Positions 23,395 through 35,090 of a DNA stretch of 64,000 nucleotides are shown here, in pieces. Below the pieces are notes generated by a model, which saw only the letters and a program-made list of their open reading frames with translations, was not told the DNA's origin and ran no database searches. Numbering within the stretch: position 1 is the stretch's first letter; each line of letters opens with the position of its first letter. Source of the stretch: Miscanthus floridulus (Eukaryota; Streptophyta; Magnoliopsida; Poales; Poaceae); assembly GCF_019320115.1 (NCBI RefSeq), contig NC_089591.1:23042502-23106501 (forward strand). Reading direction: 5' to 3'. The translations under genes were made by a program, and so were the position numbers.

Positions 23395-26300
23395 TTTATG
23401 GTGAGACATACCTTTCAAATAGGTAGGGGTAAAGCATCTAAAGTTTTGACTCTTTCTCCCAAGTAGCTTCTCATTCAGTGTCGTTGCTCCATTGAACCTT
23501 GAACATAGGTATGATCATGCTTCTAGTTTCCTTCTTGGCTCTGTCAAGTATATATATTGGGTGTTCCTTGTACTCTAGAGTGTCCTGTATATCAAGTGCC
23601 TTTGTAGGTACTTGCTCATCTGGTAGCTTCAAGCACTTGCATAGTTGAGATACATGGAACACTGGGTGCACTCCAGTCAATTCCTCAGGCAGTTCCAGCT
23701 CATAGGCTAGCTTGCCAAGTGTCTAACAAATTCGGTAAGGTCCTACATACCTTGGTGCAAACTTCCCTTTCACATGGAACCTGATGGTTCCTCGAAGTGG
23801 GGAGACTTTGAGATAAACGTAGTCCCCAACTTCAAACTCAAGGTCTCTTCGCCTTTATCTACATAAACTCTTCTGTTGGCTTTGAGCAATTCTCAGATTC
23901 TCTCGCACTTGGGTGACTCCTTCCTCGTCATCCTTGATCTTAGTGGGGCCAAAGAATGATCTCTCCCTAACTTCTGACCACATTAGAGGGGTCCTACACT
24001 TCCTCCCATACAAGGCCTCAAATGGTAACATCTTGAGACTAGCCTAGTAGCTGTTGTTGTAAGAAAACTCTACGTGTGGCAAACTCTTCTCCCAATTAGA
24101 CCCATATTTTAGAACACAAGCTCGAAGCATATCTTCCAAGATCTGGTTCACTCTCTATGTTTGGCCATCCATCTAAGGGTGGTAAGCAGTGCTATAATCC
24201 AGTTCAGTCTCGATTGCCTTATGGAGAGTCTTCCAGAACTTGGACACATATTGCATCCCTCGATCAGACACTATGCTCATGGGCTCTGTGAAGCCTGAAA
24301 ATGTTATCCACATAGAGATCTATGAGCTTCTCAATTCTATAGTCATTGCTCATAGCTATGAAGTGAGCTGCCTTGGTCAATCTATCAATAATTACCTAGA
24401 TCGAGTCATGGCCTTTTGGGGTTCGAGGTAAACTCACTATAAAGTCCATGGATATGCTTTCCCACTTCCACATCGGAACATCTAAGGGCTTCAATAGTCC
24501 TGCCAGGTCTTTGGTGTTCAGCCTTTATCCTATTATAGATGTCACAACATGTGACCTGCCCTGCAATACCAGCTTTCATATTCTTCCAACAAAAAAGCTT
24601 CAAGTGGACATACATCTTTGTACTCCCAGTGTGGATACAATACTTAGAGTCATGACCCTTGGCTAGGATCTCCTCTCGCAAGGCTATGTCAGAGGGTACA
24701 CAGATTCTATCCTTGTACCAGTACACTCCCTATTCATCTTCTCTAAACTCAGGGTACTTGCCTAGCTCTATGAGCTCTCGGATTTCCTAGATTTTGGGGC
24801 ATTCTTGCTGGGCTTTGTGGATTCGATCTTCAAGATTATACTACACTCAAAGCTCATTCAGCACCCCCTTTGGTAGGATTTTGAGTCGAAGGTCCTCCAT
24901 CTCTTGATTCAGCTCTGGCGGTATGGCTTCTGTCATTAGACTATAGCAATAGCACTTATGGCTCAGGGCATCTGTGACTACATTGGCTTTCCCTGGTGAT
25001 AGTGTATCTCTAGATTGTAGTCCTTAATCAGCTCTAGTCATCGGTGCTATCTCATGTTCAAATCCTCCTAAGTGAAAAAGTACTTCAGGCTCTTGTGATA
25101 GGTGTAGATGTCACATTTGTTCCCAATCAGATAATGTCTCTAGATCTTCAGGGTGTGCACAACAGTTGCAAGCTCAAGATCATGGGTAGGGTAGCATTGC
25201 TCATGGTCCTTTAGTCTAGCAGGAAGCATAAGCTATAACTCTCCAATTTTGCATCAGAGTATAGACGAGTCCCTGTCTGGATGAATCACAATAGACCACA
25301 AAGTCTTGTTGAATGTCAAGCAATGCTAACATAGGAGTGGTGGTGAGCTTCTGTTTCAAGGTTTGGAAGCTTTGCTCGCACTCGGGCATTCACCCAAACT
25401 CATTGGTCTTCTTTAGAAGGTTGGTCATCAGCTTGGCTATCTTGGAAAAGTTCTCAATGAAGCGGCGGTAATATCTTGTCAACCCAAGAAAACTTCGGAT
25501 ATCAGTCGTATTGCGGGGTTGTTCCCATTCTTTTATAGTTTCAATATTGGCAGGATCAACAGCTACTCCCTTAGTAGTGAGAACATGACCTAAGAAAGCA
25601 ACTTCTTCAAGCCAAAATCTAGACTTGCTGAACTTGGCATATAGCTGATTCTGCCTCAGTTTCTCTAGCACTACTCTTAGATGCTGCTCATGTTCTTCTG
25701 TAGTGGCTGAATAGACAAGAATGTCATCGATGAATATCACCACAAACTTATCTAGCTCCTCCATGAAAACATTGTTCATCATATTCATGAAGTAGGTGGG
25801 GGCATTGGTGAGTCAAAAAGACACAATGGTGAACTCATACTGCCCATACCTACTGACAAAGGCTATCTTGGGAATGTCCTTAGTCCTGATCTTCATCTGA
25901 TGGTACCCTGATCAGAGATAAATCTTGGAAAAAAACTTGGCATTCCTCAGCTAGTCTAGCAAATCATCTATCCTTGGCAATGAGTACTTGTTCTTGACAG
26001 TCATGGCATTCAATTTTCGATAGTCAATGCACATCTTCATGGAACCATCCTTCTTCTTCACAAACAAGATAGGGGAACCCAGGGAGAAGCACTGGGCCTA
26101 ATATACCCCTTGTCAAACAACTCCTTGGGCTATTTCTTGAGTTCCTCTAGCTTATCAACTGACATACAGTAGGGCCTCTTAGCAATAGGTCTCATACCTA
26201 GGCAGAAGGTTGATCACAAACTCCACATCCTGATCAAGTGGCATACCTGGCATCTCTTCGAGGAATACATCACTATAGTCACATACTACGGCACCTCAAC

Positions 26301-26660
26301 TGACTTGGCTTCCAAGGTGCACAACATGGAAACTGTCCTATCAAGGTTGGGCTCACATCGGATTACGTGACCACTTGGGTGTGTTATCTCCACATACCAT
26401 GGTGAGCACGATATTACTCCCTTGTGTTGAGTCAACCAATCCATCCCTAGTATGACATCTAGTCCATCAGAGGGAAGCAATGTAAGATCGGCCAGAAAAG
26501 GGTGACCCTCAATGATAATGCTCACTCCCTGACATCTCTTCATGCATATAATGTGACCCAAGGGTGAACTAGTGTCTATAGGCTCCTTGCATGGAGTCAC
26601 TAGTATGCTATGCTCTCATGCAAACTTGGCAAACATCTAAGAATAGGTAGCACCTGAATC
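23395..26660 (-). pseudogene. pol polyprotein remnant (protease, RT/RNase H, integrase, chromodomain)
   Basis: Protease: FDSGATYS with the Asp-Ser-Gly triad at 26660-26652, then DVILGMDWL in the 26600-26286 frame. Reverse transcriptase: frame 25788-25390 keeps [11 protein letters not shown] (the YxDD-type box as FIDD) and [28 protein letters not shown]. Integrase: zinc-binding region in 24726-24406 (GHDSKYCIHTG, then [13 protein letters not shown] where the last Cys is Tyr), catalytic core and GPY region to about 23700 (KFAPRYVGPYRI). The C-terminus 23680-23395 (HPVFHVSQL, then IPMFKVQWSNDTE and EATWEKE) resembles the Tekay chromodomain, which in chromoviruses directs integration toward marked chromatin. 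Multiple stops and frameshifts; non-functional. Confidence 0.85.
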
Positions 26661-26852
26661 AAACAATACCAAAGCTATAGCTCCATGCACAATGAACATA
26701 CCGTACACCAGGTCGAGGGCGTTCTAGGTGTCCTCCATGGTCAGATGGGTGAGGTGACCACGGGTGGCTCCAACAATGTTCTTATGTGGCATACCCTAAA
26801 CTGAAGCCTATCTCGCTTGGGTCAGAACAGATGGTGCAGTGTTCTTCATGGG

Positions 26853-27730
26853 GCAGACAATGACCTTATGGCCTAGCTGACCACAACCAAAGCAAGTGAA
26901 GGGCACGCTGCTTGTGGCGATAGGCACAGTGGTCTTTCACGTGCTAGGGCTCTGAGTAGGGTGACTCAGAGCGAGGCGGTGGTAGTTGGTGGTGTGGGTA
27001 CCACCTCCATGGCTCGAAGCAGGTGTAGCTCCCTAGACAGCATGAGGGCGAGGGTGCGAGGGCATGTGAGCATGCAACCTCTGAGATGATGGGGCATGAG
27101 AGGTGCTCTTGGACTAGTGCTTCTTCTCCTTGTAGAGGGTGTCAGCCTCCAGATGATCCCTCTCCATCACCAATACTTTGTTGATCATCTCATGGAGGGT
27201 GTAGCAGGTATGACCCGAGAGGGCCACCTTGAGGCAAGTGTTTAGACCCTTCTTGAAGAAGTACAACTTCTTCTCGGAGTCTGTCTCACCAGGAGCGTAC
27301 CTCATCATGCGAGTGAAGCAGTTGGCGTACTCTTAGATCTTCTAGGATCCAACTTCAACTTTGGCATCCATCACGCCCTCAGGCATGTGGTGCTCATAGA
27401 AGGCTTCAATGAACTCCTCCCATGAGATGTGTGCAGGTGTCAGTGTGGGTGTCATAGGAGCTATCCCACCATGCATGTGTGATGCTAGTGAGCTGGTGGG
27501 CTATGACTCCAACACACTCTCTGTTAGAGCAAGTGGTTAGGTCCAGCTACTTCTCCATCTCATGTAGCCAATCCTCAATGGCGATGGGGTCATTATCTGA
27601 GCTGTCGAAGCTAGGGGGCCTTAGCTTGAGGAAACCCTCCAACTTCCTCTAGAAGTCATTGGGTAGTCTGCCATTGTGGTGCAATAGCCCCACGTCTAGT
27701 GTCTGGTGGTCCATCACCTTAGACAGGAGT
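26853..27730 (-). pseudogene. gag remnant of Tekay-like element with intact zinc knuckle
   Basis: The Retrotrans_gag domain is spread over frames: PPSFDSSDNDPIAIEDWLHE, then HQLTSITHAWWDSSYDTHT, FIEAFYEHHMPEGVMDAKVE and the open segment 27308-27114 (MMRYAPGETDSEKKLYFFKK). The zinc knuckle CFGCGQLGHKVIVC at 26894-26853 keeps all CX2CX4HX4C ligands. In-frame stops interrupt the domain several times (for example in the EMEK*LDL stretch). Gag packages the element RNA; this one cannot be made intact. Protease begins about 190 bp further on. Confidence 0.8.
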
Positions 27731-28296
27731 GGTGGTGGTAGTGGAGCGTCCTCGCCCCTAGGCTGGGCTGCGCCTGGCTCCTCCTGGATGGGCTCCTCCA
27801 TGTGCTACTCTCTAGCAGGCGGTACCTCCTCGAGGTTGAGGGCAGCGCGAGCGGTAGCGCTTTGTCCCCCACACCCACGGCCATGACCACGACCATGGCC
27901 AGTGGGCACTGGGGGATAGAGAGCGATGGTTCAAATGTTCTAAGCAGCAACACAACATCTTTGCTGCAAACATTAGGTTATAGTTTTTATTAAGTAGTTA
28001 GATCATTTATTAGCAATTCAATTAATAATTTAATTCTAGCCATACACTCAAACAAAGAAGCAGGAACAACCATAAGAAGCATTAAGATCCAAGCATTCAT
28101 TGCATGAGTTTATTACATGGTGATGTCTCTAGTAGCTACACTAGAAACTCACAAGGAATCGCACTACATGTAGGTAGGCTCCAAAAGAGGGAAATTCTAC
28201 TCTACTCCTAAAAGTGAGTCATGTCTCATAGCCACACAGGGCTCATCATCAACACTATGACTACTACATTATTAGAGCATCACTAAGAAGCTAACT
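27731..28296 (-). other. Gap between gag and the extra ORF
   Basis: No convincing gene. 27960-28290 is AT-rich. 27731-27955 is GC-rich and codes in several frames without recognisable motifs; it may hold the N-terminal end of gag. Confidence 0.35.
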
Positions 28297-29489
28297 CTAA
28301 CTACGTGGTGGTGAAGTGCTAGCATCCATCGCTTGGAGCTCTGCATCGGTGCGGTGCATCCTTAAGATGTACTCCAGGGACTCCTCCAACTGCTTGGTCT
28401 TTAGAGCCTTAGGGTAGTCCTCGAAAGGGCATGCCTTTAGATTGAGTTAGTGGGCTCAACCTAGAAGGACTCCTTGCGCAGCCTCTTGCGCGACTTAAGT
28501 GTAGGAACTTCTGCATCTCCTTAAACTCCTTGATTCACCAGATGTCGACGTCAACCCATGCTTGGCTTACCCTTGTCTACCCTATCCTTCTAGAACTCTA
28601 TGTACTTCATGTACTCAATAAGGTGGTGCTGGTTGTGAGCGGTGTTAACGTTCAACTGAACCACCTCCCTCTCCAATATGTTGCAACAGCTCTCTAGCAT
28701 CATCTTCCTAAAACCATACCTCTTCTCCATTTCAATGTGATCCCTCAGGCACCTCTTCTTGTGCTCAAGGGCATCCTCAAGCTCTAGTACCTTGCAGTCT
28801 AAGTAGTCATTGTGGAGCCCAATGTCTCCAGCCTTGTCTCTTAGATCTACAATCTCCTCCTTTAGCTTGCTCTCACATGCCTTGTAGTAGGCCTCCATGT
28901 GGTCGTAGCCCTCATGCTCCACACGGATGGTCTCCTTGAGTACTTCCTTCTTCTTCTCTTACTCTAGGAAGACCTCGTCAGCCTAGAATAGCAAGTCTCG
29001 GTACCAATGGTTATGTGACTCAACATCCATGATGTACCTATCCTAGTAGAGCATGTACTATCTAGACACCTAAAGGCAAGGGCCCTCCTCAGTGTATACA
29101 ATCTACTCAGTGGCCAAGACCTACCTCCTAGTACTCTAGGTATGGTCTAGGGCTCAGGGAAGCAAGCGGTACGGTCCCCTCCTGAGGTGCTCATTGGTGT
29201 TACGCATGACGCGACGAAGGGCCGAACACGAAATGGACTGAACACAAGCAGCAATGGAGGTCTCCACCTATAGCTCCTACAAGGCATGCAGCTCCGGTAG
29301 GATCTCACTCGTAGGAACCCTAAGGTGGATGACAATTTGGCCCTACAGTCTGTTGGGTCCAGGCTCGCCATGATAGACGTACTCCACTTGCTTGGTAGGG
29401 ACACCAAGCTGCTTGAGGACGTCATAGAGCATTTGAGCAAAACCCTGGTAGCTCAAACCATCGACAGGACATTCAACTACTGGTGCCAT
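28297..29489 (-). pseudogene. Extra ORF upstream of gag: coiled-coil protein of unknown function
   Basis: It starts at ATG 29489 (MAPVVECPVDGLSYQG), about 155 bp after the PBS, and ends at a stop at 28299-28297 (HRTDAELQAMDAST before it). The N-terminal part has YVYHGEPGPNRL and IVIHLRVPTSEILPELHALQ, then TSIAACVQSISCSALRRVMR. The open segment 28922-28590 is strongly charged and heptad-like (CESKLKEEIVDLRDKAGDIG, LELEDALEHKKRCLRD), a likely coiled coil. The span (about 398 codons) has at least one frameshift and several stops. Placement between PBS and gag on the element's sense strand makes it a separate accessory gene. I know the protein type only as unnamed grass proteins; no function assigned. 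Confidence 0.55.
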
Positions 29490-29644
29490 CTGCAATTCAA
29501 TCCATAAAAAGGGAATCAGCAGACTTGAAAGAGATAAGCCATGCATAAAAAGATGCAAGGTTGGTACATATAACCAAAAAAAGACATGTTCCACACCTAT
29601 TTCTATTGTCTGATCCTAAGGGTCTCATCCTAGGTTTAAGTATG

Positions 29645-29657
29645 GCTCTAATACCAA
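29645..29657 (-). promoter_or_regulatory. Primer-binding site of Tekay-like element
   Basis: Minus strand TGGTATTAGAGCC lies two bases inside the LTR end and differs by one base from TGGTATCAGAGCC, the usual initiator-Met tRNA complement in plant retrotransposons. Confidence 0.85.
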
Positions 29658-29659
29658 AC

Positions 29660-32600
29660 TGAAACAATCCTAATTTCCTCAAAGGGAAATCCATAGATTC
29701 AATGTATAACGTGATAGTCCCAGGTGATCATCCCATCACATTATCATATAACAGTCGATATCACAGTCATACATCGAATACCTATCTTAAAGAGAGTACA
29801 AATAACAAGGTTTACTCATTATTACATCGCCACTTGGTAGAATCACTTAGGGCATACAACATGTAGAACAACATCAAGTAGAAATGTAGCGGACGTCGAC
29901 TCCATCTTCTCAACCAAACTTGAGCATAGGAACAAGACCTCTAATTCTCCCAACTATCTCCCTGGTAGTCATACTCGGGCTTCAAACCTGTCAAACAACT
30001 ATTAGTATGATTTGTATTGGCCACTGGCTCCCACCATATGCTTTGTGTTTGCTTTGTGGTAGTGGAATGCAAAGGGTAGATCAAAAGACCTATTTGTGGT
30101 TGTAGTTTTCCTATGCGAGTATGTCAAGTTTTAATAATAATTCATCAAGTTTTAATCCATCTCATCCACACATCTCACCACTCTCACACTCTCTAGGCGA
30201 CAAGGATGGCTCCCGCTCGTACCTTGCCTCATCGGCCAAAGCCAAAAACCAACACAAGAACCTAGGGGGAGAGAACAAAGGACTCCACTCACTAATCATG
30301 GGAAGCGTAGGTCATAGGACTGTCCATATCTGAGGACATGGCTATATATATAGATCGATCAACTCTGCAGAGCATGTACACCTAGAACCACAAGATTACT
30401 GTCATTGGCAGTGCCCTACCTAGGCTAATACTGACTAACTCCCAACCGGTATGGTGCCACCCTACCACTCAGCCTTGGGCCACTCCAGAGTCTACCGGCA
30501 TGCGAAGACTGTGAGACATAGTACCAGGCCCCAAAGGTCACTATGCTGTCTTAGGAGGGTGTGGGCCATAGGCCCATACCTCCCTACACTATCCACTTCC
30601 AACCTAGCAGTAGTGGCACCGTCCTAGCTGGTCGAGTAACCAGTCCCCCGCCCATTCAGGAGCGAGTGGTGGGTACGTAGGGTCCTATGATTCGGTTCTC
30701 TCGACATACTAGTCCTTAGGGGATCGGATAGGATATCTTTTCAATAGGGGATAACCAACACCCCATGCCTCAATGGCACCTCCATCCCGAGGCTTCATCC
30801 CACAAAGAAACTCCACCCTGGGATCTACTCTTCCCATATGCACCCACCATAGGGTACCATTCATAGGGGATGCCTAGGTCACACCCCCTGGCAAGACTCA
30901 TCTAGTGACTCATCATAAGATCCTTCTTGATTGACTCAACCCTCAACACATACCCAAAATGCATGCCAAGATCTCTCTGGTTGTTACCACATTACCAGCA
31001 CCTAGTGCCTTAACCACTCACATACAATCCTCCACCAAGCATCACATCACAAATATAATGCATAGTAGAAGCAGTAGCAAGAAAGTAAGCGAGCGTCTAA
31101 CCTAACAGCGGGTGTGCAGGGGTATAGGTTGTGATGAGGTAATGGCTCACATGCAATTCTACCATGCAACCTATCACAGATTCATTTGCATAAAAGTAAA
31201 GCACTAGCATCTATATTGTAGCATGTCTAATAGGATTCTACAAGGTTGGGTGGGACGTGGAACCTGGCAGGTCGTCTCCAAGCTCCTTAGTGTAGTCAGG
31301 GTCGTGCTCGTCAGTCCGTGGCTCCTCTAGGTCTATCAAACGAGACATATAGCCACGATCAGTGACTCCAATAGATGATCACAAAGAAGCAACATAAATC
31401 CAAAAGATCCAAATGCACTCAAACACAAGCCTATGACATAAAGCTCATTTTTAGAAAAATTTGGGCACTTGTTTCATATTTTTCTGAGGTCGTATGAATT
31501 TTCTAAGTTTAAATTATTTTTAAAAAATGAAAAATAAGAATTTTGAACAGTGAAGGACACGTGCCAGTACATGATTGGACACAGGAAATACGATCACTGG
31601 CAGGTGGGACCCGTGTTGAACAGTGGCTGGCACGTGGGGTTAGGTCAACGATCAACGTTGATTGGGCTTGACTAGGCCCAGTGGGCTAGGTCCTGGGCCG
31701 GATATGGGCTGAGTTGGGCCAGTCTGGGTTAGGCCAGGCCAGAACACGTGTCGCACGGGCAGACAGCCACATGGCGTGCGCTGGCCACTACTAGGCTTAG
31801 TCTACATGTGCGGCTCATGGTAGACCGGGCGGCATGGGTCTATGGACCTCAGACTCGGTCCACGGTGGACCACGTCCACTCCTCTCTCTTCTCCATTCGT
31901 CTCACAGTGAACTAGGCATAGGTAGCTTTGGGCAAAGGGGCACGGCTATCTCCCTGTCTCCTCTATCACTCGTGGCAGTGAACTCGCTTGGCTGTGCGAT
32001 ACGACAACCTAGCGAGGGCGGCTAAGGGGCTCTACTGGTTTGTAGGGTCACGGTGAGTTCACCGCGGGGCTAAAAATGGCACTTTGGCCACTGTTGAAGT
32101 CCTAGCAGAAGCGCACGATGGCTCGCAGTGGCGTGGGATCAGTGGTGGCTCGCACAGCGGCTCTAGGCGATAGTAAGGCTCCGAGGAAAGCTCCATTAGC
32201 TTCTCGTGCAATGGAGGTCATGTCTAGGGCTCTAGGAGTGGTGTTAAGGGCTTTGGTGGGTCTAGCCACGGTAGTGGCATCACGGCGGTGATGGCTGCAC
32301 TGTGATGAGGTCTCTACAGCCTCAATTGAAGCTAATGGTGGCTCCTTTTCTCCAATTGGGCCACGGGGAAGGCAAATGACTCACCGGTGGTGACCTAGAG
32401 GCATGGCAGAGTCCGTACCATGGCAAGGTGTGTGGCGGAGCAATGGCAAGCTTGTGGCTATGGTGAAACTAGGCAAGGCGGGGGCTTTTCATCCAACCAG
32501 CTACACTGGTGGGGTGCGCTGGGTGACGGCAAACCTCATCATCCCATCCTTGTGTCATGAGGTGGCCGAGATCGGTGAGAACGCAGCGGCGGCATGGGAG

Positions 32601-34109
32601 GCGCGCGGCTCTAGTGAGGTAGAACATGGCCAGCGGCTCCTAGGGGTCTCCTTCCCCGTCTACCAAGAGCATGTTGTGTCCCTCAGTGAGGCGAAGCTCA
32701 CCAAGACACTCGTCCTATCTCTACCGGCCCAAGGTGGCCAGAACGTGGCAGCGCCATGGGTGGCCTCAGCCATGGAGACCATGTGGTGTGCGGCAAGGGC
32801 ACACCGATGTTCCTAAGCATCCGAGGCTTGGCAAGTCTAGGTCTTTGGCATGTATGTGTGTGTGTGTGTGTGTGTGTGTGGTGCACCATATCAGCAAAAA
32901 GGGCGGCCTTTGGCCCTCCCAAGGGGGAAACACGGCGGCATGGCTTGACACATCCATGGTGGTGAGCACTGGAAAGTGACATCGGGGGCTCACCGTGGTG
33001 GTAGGGGTAGGTAGGATGGTGGTGCGGTAGGTGAGTTGAGGGTGTGGCGAGGTAGTGCAGTGTCAGTGCCGAGCAGCTATGGCAAGGGGGACGATTGGGG
33101 CGCCGTCTTCTTCTCCGGCGAGCTGGGGTGACTCCAGTGGGCTTGGCTCCTTCCCTCGCTCCTTCTCCTTCCTCTTTCTCCTCCTCTAGGGTGTCATGGT
33201 GGTTTGTGGGTTGCCATAGAGTGGCGACGTGGTGAAGGGAAGGTGCTAGGGCTCCAAGAAGGGGGTTTTATAGGGTGGCCATGGCCATGGCGGTGGCGGA
33301 CGCCGGATGTTGGGGAAGGGGGCACATGGAAGGCAATTAGGGACTCTGGCTTAGGGTTTTAGGGAGCGGCGGTGAGCGAGGTTGCCTTGGCACTCCCTTT
33401 TTTGTGCGACGACCGGTCAAGGGCGGGTACGGCAGTGGCAGGTGGTGGCAGGCGCATTGTGAGGGTCGTGGGTCAAGGGCATGGATGGCAGGCATGGCAA
33501 GCAGTGCTGCGCGATGGTCTGCTTCGCTTAAAGCAGAGAGAGGGAGCAGGGTAGAGGATGATAGGGTGGGCCCACCAGTTAGTGGCAGCGAGAGGGCGAC
33601 GCGGCGCAGCGTGGTGGCAGGCTGCTGCTGAGCTGGCCTGGACACACGTGGGCGCAGGATCACAGACATGGTGCTGGGCCGCAGCGTAGGTGAAGCAGTC
33701 CAGCAAGCGCATAGGAGAGGGCTTAGGTGCTGGCCGCGTGGGCACGTGGACCGGCGGGGGCTGGCCTACTTGTTGCTGCTGGGCTTCTTTGGCTTTTCTA
33801 TTTTCCTCCCTTTTTGCAATTCCTTTTATATTTCTATTCCTATTTCCACACTACACCTACAGGCTCGTATGCATGTATACATGTGTTGCAAACATGTATA
33901 CACCCTAGTAGGGTCCACTAGAGGATATCTAGGGCTTTAGGGTCCAAGCCATAGGTTGGCAACACACACAATAGTTTGTTGAAAGGTTTAATTGATTTTA
34001 TTGTATCACATAAAATCAGGAAGAAGCAACTCACTAGTGGAATTAAAATGCAACAATGTTCAACCATGCTAACTTGGGTTCTACTTGTACTACTACATGG
34101 GTGGTTTTG
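29660..34109 (-). repeat. 5' LTR of Tekay-like element, outer end missing
   Basis: Homologous to 18873-23360 in the same orientation. Homology stops at about 34107 (CTACATGGGTGGTTT), so the first 95 or so bp of the LTR (the TGTAACAACC end) are absent. A (TG)n microsatellite sits at 32851-32881, longer than the interrupted version in the 3' LTR near 21950. Open frames in the G-rich middle (32400-33750) are not coding-like on inspection. Confidence 0.8.
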
Positions 34110-34279
34110 GTGCTGGCTGGAAGGCTGAATCTGTATGTTTTTTCTTGATCTATTCCATATTTATCATCATTGCTATTCCTCCATGGAAGCTTGACATTAC
34201 TGTAATTGACAACAGGTGAAGAAGCCTGGGAAGGGTGGCAAGACTAAATTTGACTATCCAGTGACTTGGAGGCTGTCAG
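34110..34279 (+). pseudogene. Unidentified gene fragment with two exon-like pieces
   Basis: A coding-like stretch at 34110-34136 (GAGWKAES) runs into GTATGTTTTTTC, a good splice donor. After about 80 bp an acceptor (ATTGACAACAG) is followed by a 64-bp exon-like piece, 34216-34279, encoding VKKPGKGGKTKFDYPVTWRL in phase with the first, then CAG|GTATTC. I do not recognise the protein. The left piece begins exactly where LTR homology stops, so the gene was cut by the retrotransposon or by a deletion at its edge. A 20-bp segment (GACTATCCAGTGACTTGGAG) is duplicated at 34252 and 34284. Confidence 0.35.
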
Positions 34280-34304
34280 GTATTCGACTATCCAGTGACT
34301 TGGA

Positions 34305-35078
34305 GACGTCCTTTTTCTATCTGTTGATTCTGTGGTTGCCGTGAACCATGTGCAGCTTTCAGTGATAGTGTCCACCTTGTATATATGCCCTGGTGTGCTT
34401 ACATGGGATACATTATGTTAAATTCCATGTTAACTACATGTGAATGAAGGAGCTGATGAATGTCTTAGAAAGTATTTAGTGCTCAGTAGAACATAGCTAG
34501 TTTTGTCGCTTTTATGAAATCACCTAGATGTGAACTGATTTTTTATGAAATTCAGCAGCACTTGCTGATATGGATGTCCCTCTTTTTACAATATGTATGT
34601 GTCTGTTTGATTTGTCAGCTTATATTTCCTTTTGCAACAGAGTGAGTTAGGTTTTCCCTCTAAGATGAAGTGATGACCACTTTCGATACAGAAACATCCC
34701 TTATTGGTTACCACATTGCATTACATTTATATTTTCCCCTGCATGCCTGTGACACTGCTAGCTATAGATTCCACAACCTATCAGCTAACTTAGCTAAAGC
34801 CTATCACACTTGAAGCAGCAGACACTACCTATTGGACCCATACGTGATCAAGTATCAAATAATATCTTGGCCAAGCTGCATGTTTGTTTCCGTTTCTTTT
34901 GCAGAATGCTTATCTATGCCTTGGCTGTCAGTTGTCACAACCTTGTTTGAGCATTTATGCTGTAAAATAGACATACATTAGGATAATGAAACCTGATTTG
35001 CTTGCACTGGAATAATTAAATTGTAGCGGACATATTATGATAGTAATGTTAGTAGTGTAGGTGACTGATGTTGCTTAA
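34305..35078 (+). other. Non-coding leader upstream of the transposase
   Basis: No ORF supported. The stretch is AT-rich and intron- or UTR-like. It ends in a splice-acceptor-like TTTTGTAG at 35082-35089 just ahead of the transposase ATG, suggesting an intron in the 5' UTR. Confidence 0.35.
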
Positions 35079-35090
35079 ATGTTTTGTAGA

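Larger units (their letters stand above)
18873..34109 (-). mobile_element. Ty3/gypsy chromovirus, Tekay/Del-like, with about 4.5-kb LTRs
   Basis: A pair of direct repeats (18873-23360 and 29660-34109) bounds a 6.3-kb internal region. Read on the minus strand this gives: 5' LTR, PBS (29657-29645), extra ORF, gag with zinc knuckle, protease, reverse transcriptase/RNase H, integrase with a chromodomain-like C-terminus, polypurine tract, 3' LTR. Gene order and C-terminal sequence fit chromoviruses of the Tekay/Del group. Frames are broken in every gene. In the first 240 bp of the inner LTR ends I count about 19 differences, so the insertion is not recent. Candidate target duplication TGGTG at 18868-18872 and 34110-34114, but see findings. 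Confidence 0.85.

Noticed and set aside
32403..33745. Several long open frames on both strands in the 5' LTR middle (for example 32403-32816, 33337-33669)
   Set aside because: They overlap on both strands in G/T-rich, CA-repeat DNA, are not conserved as frames between the two LTR copies and show no domain; composition artefacts.
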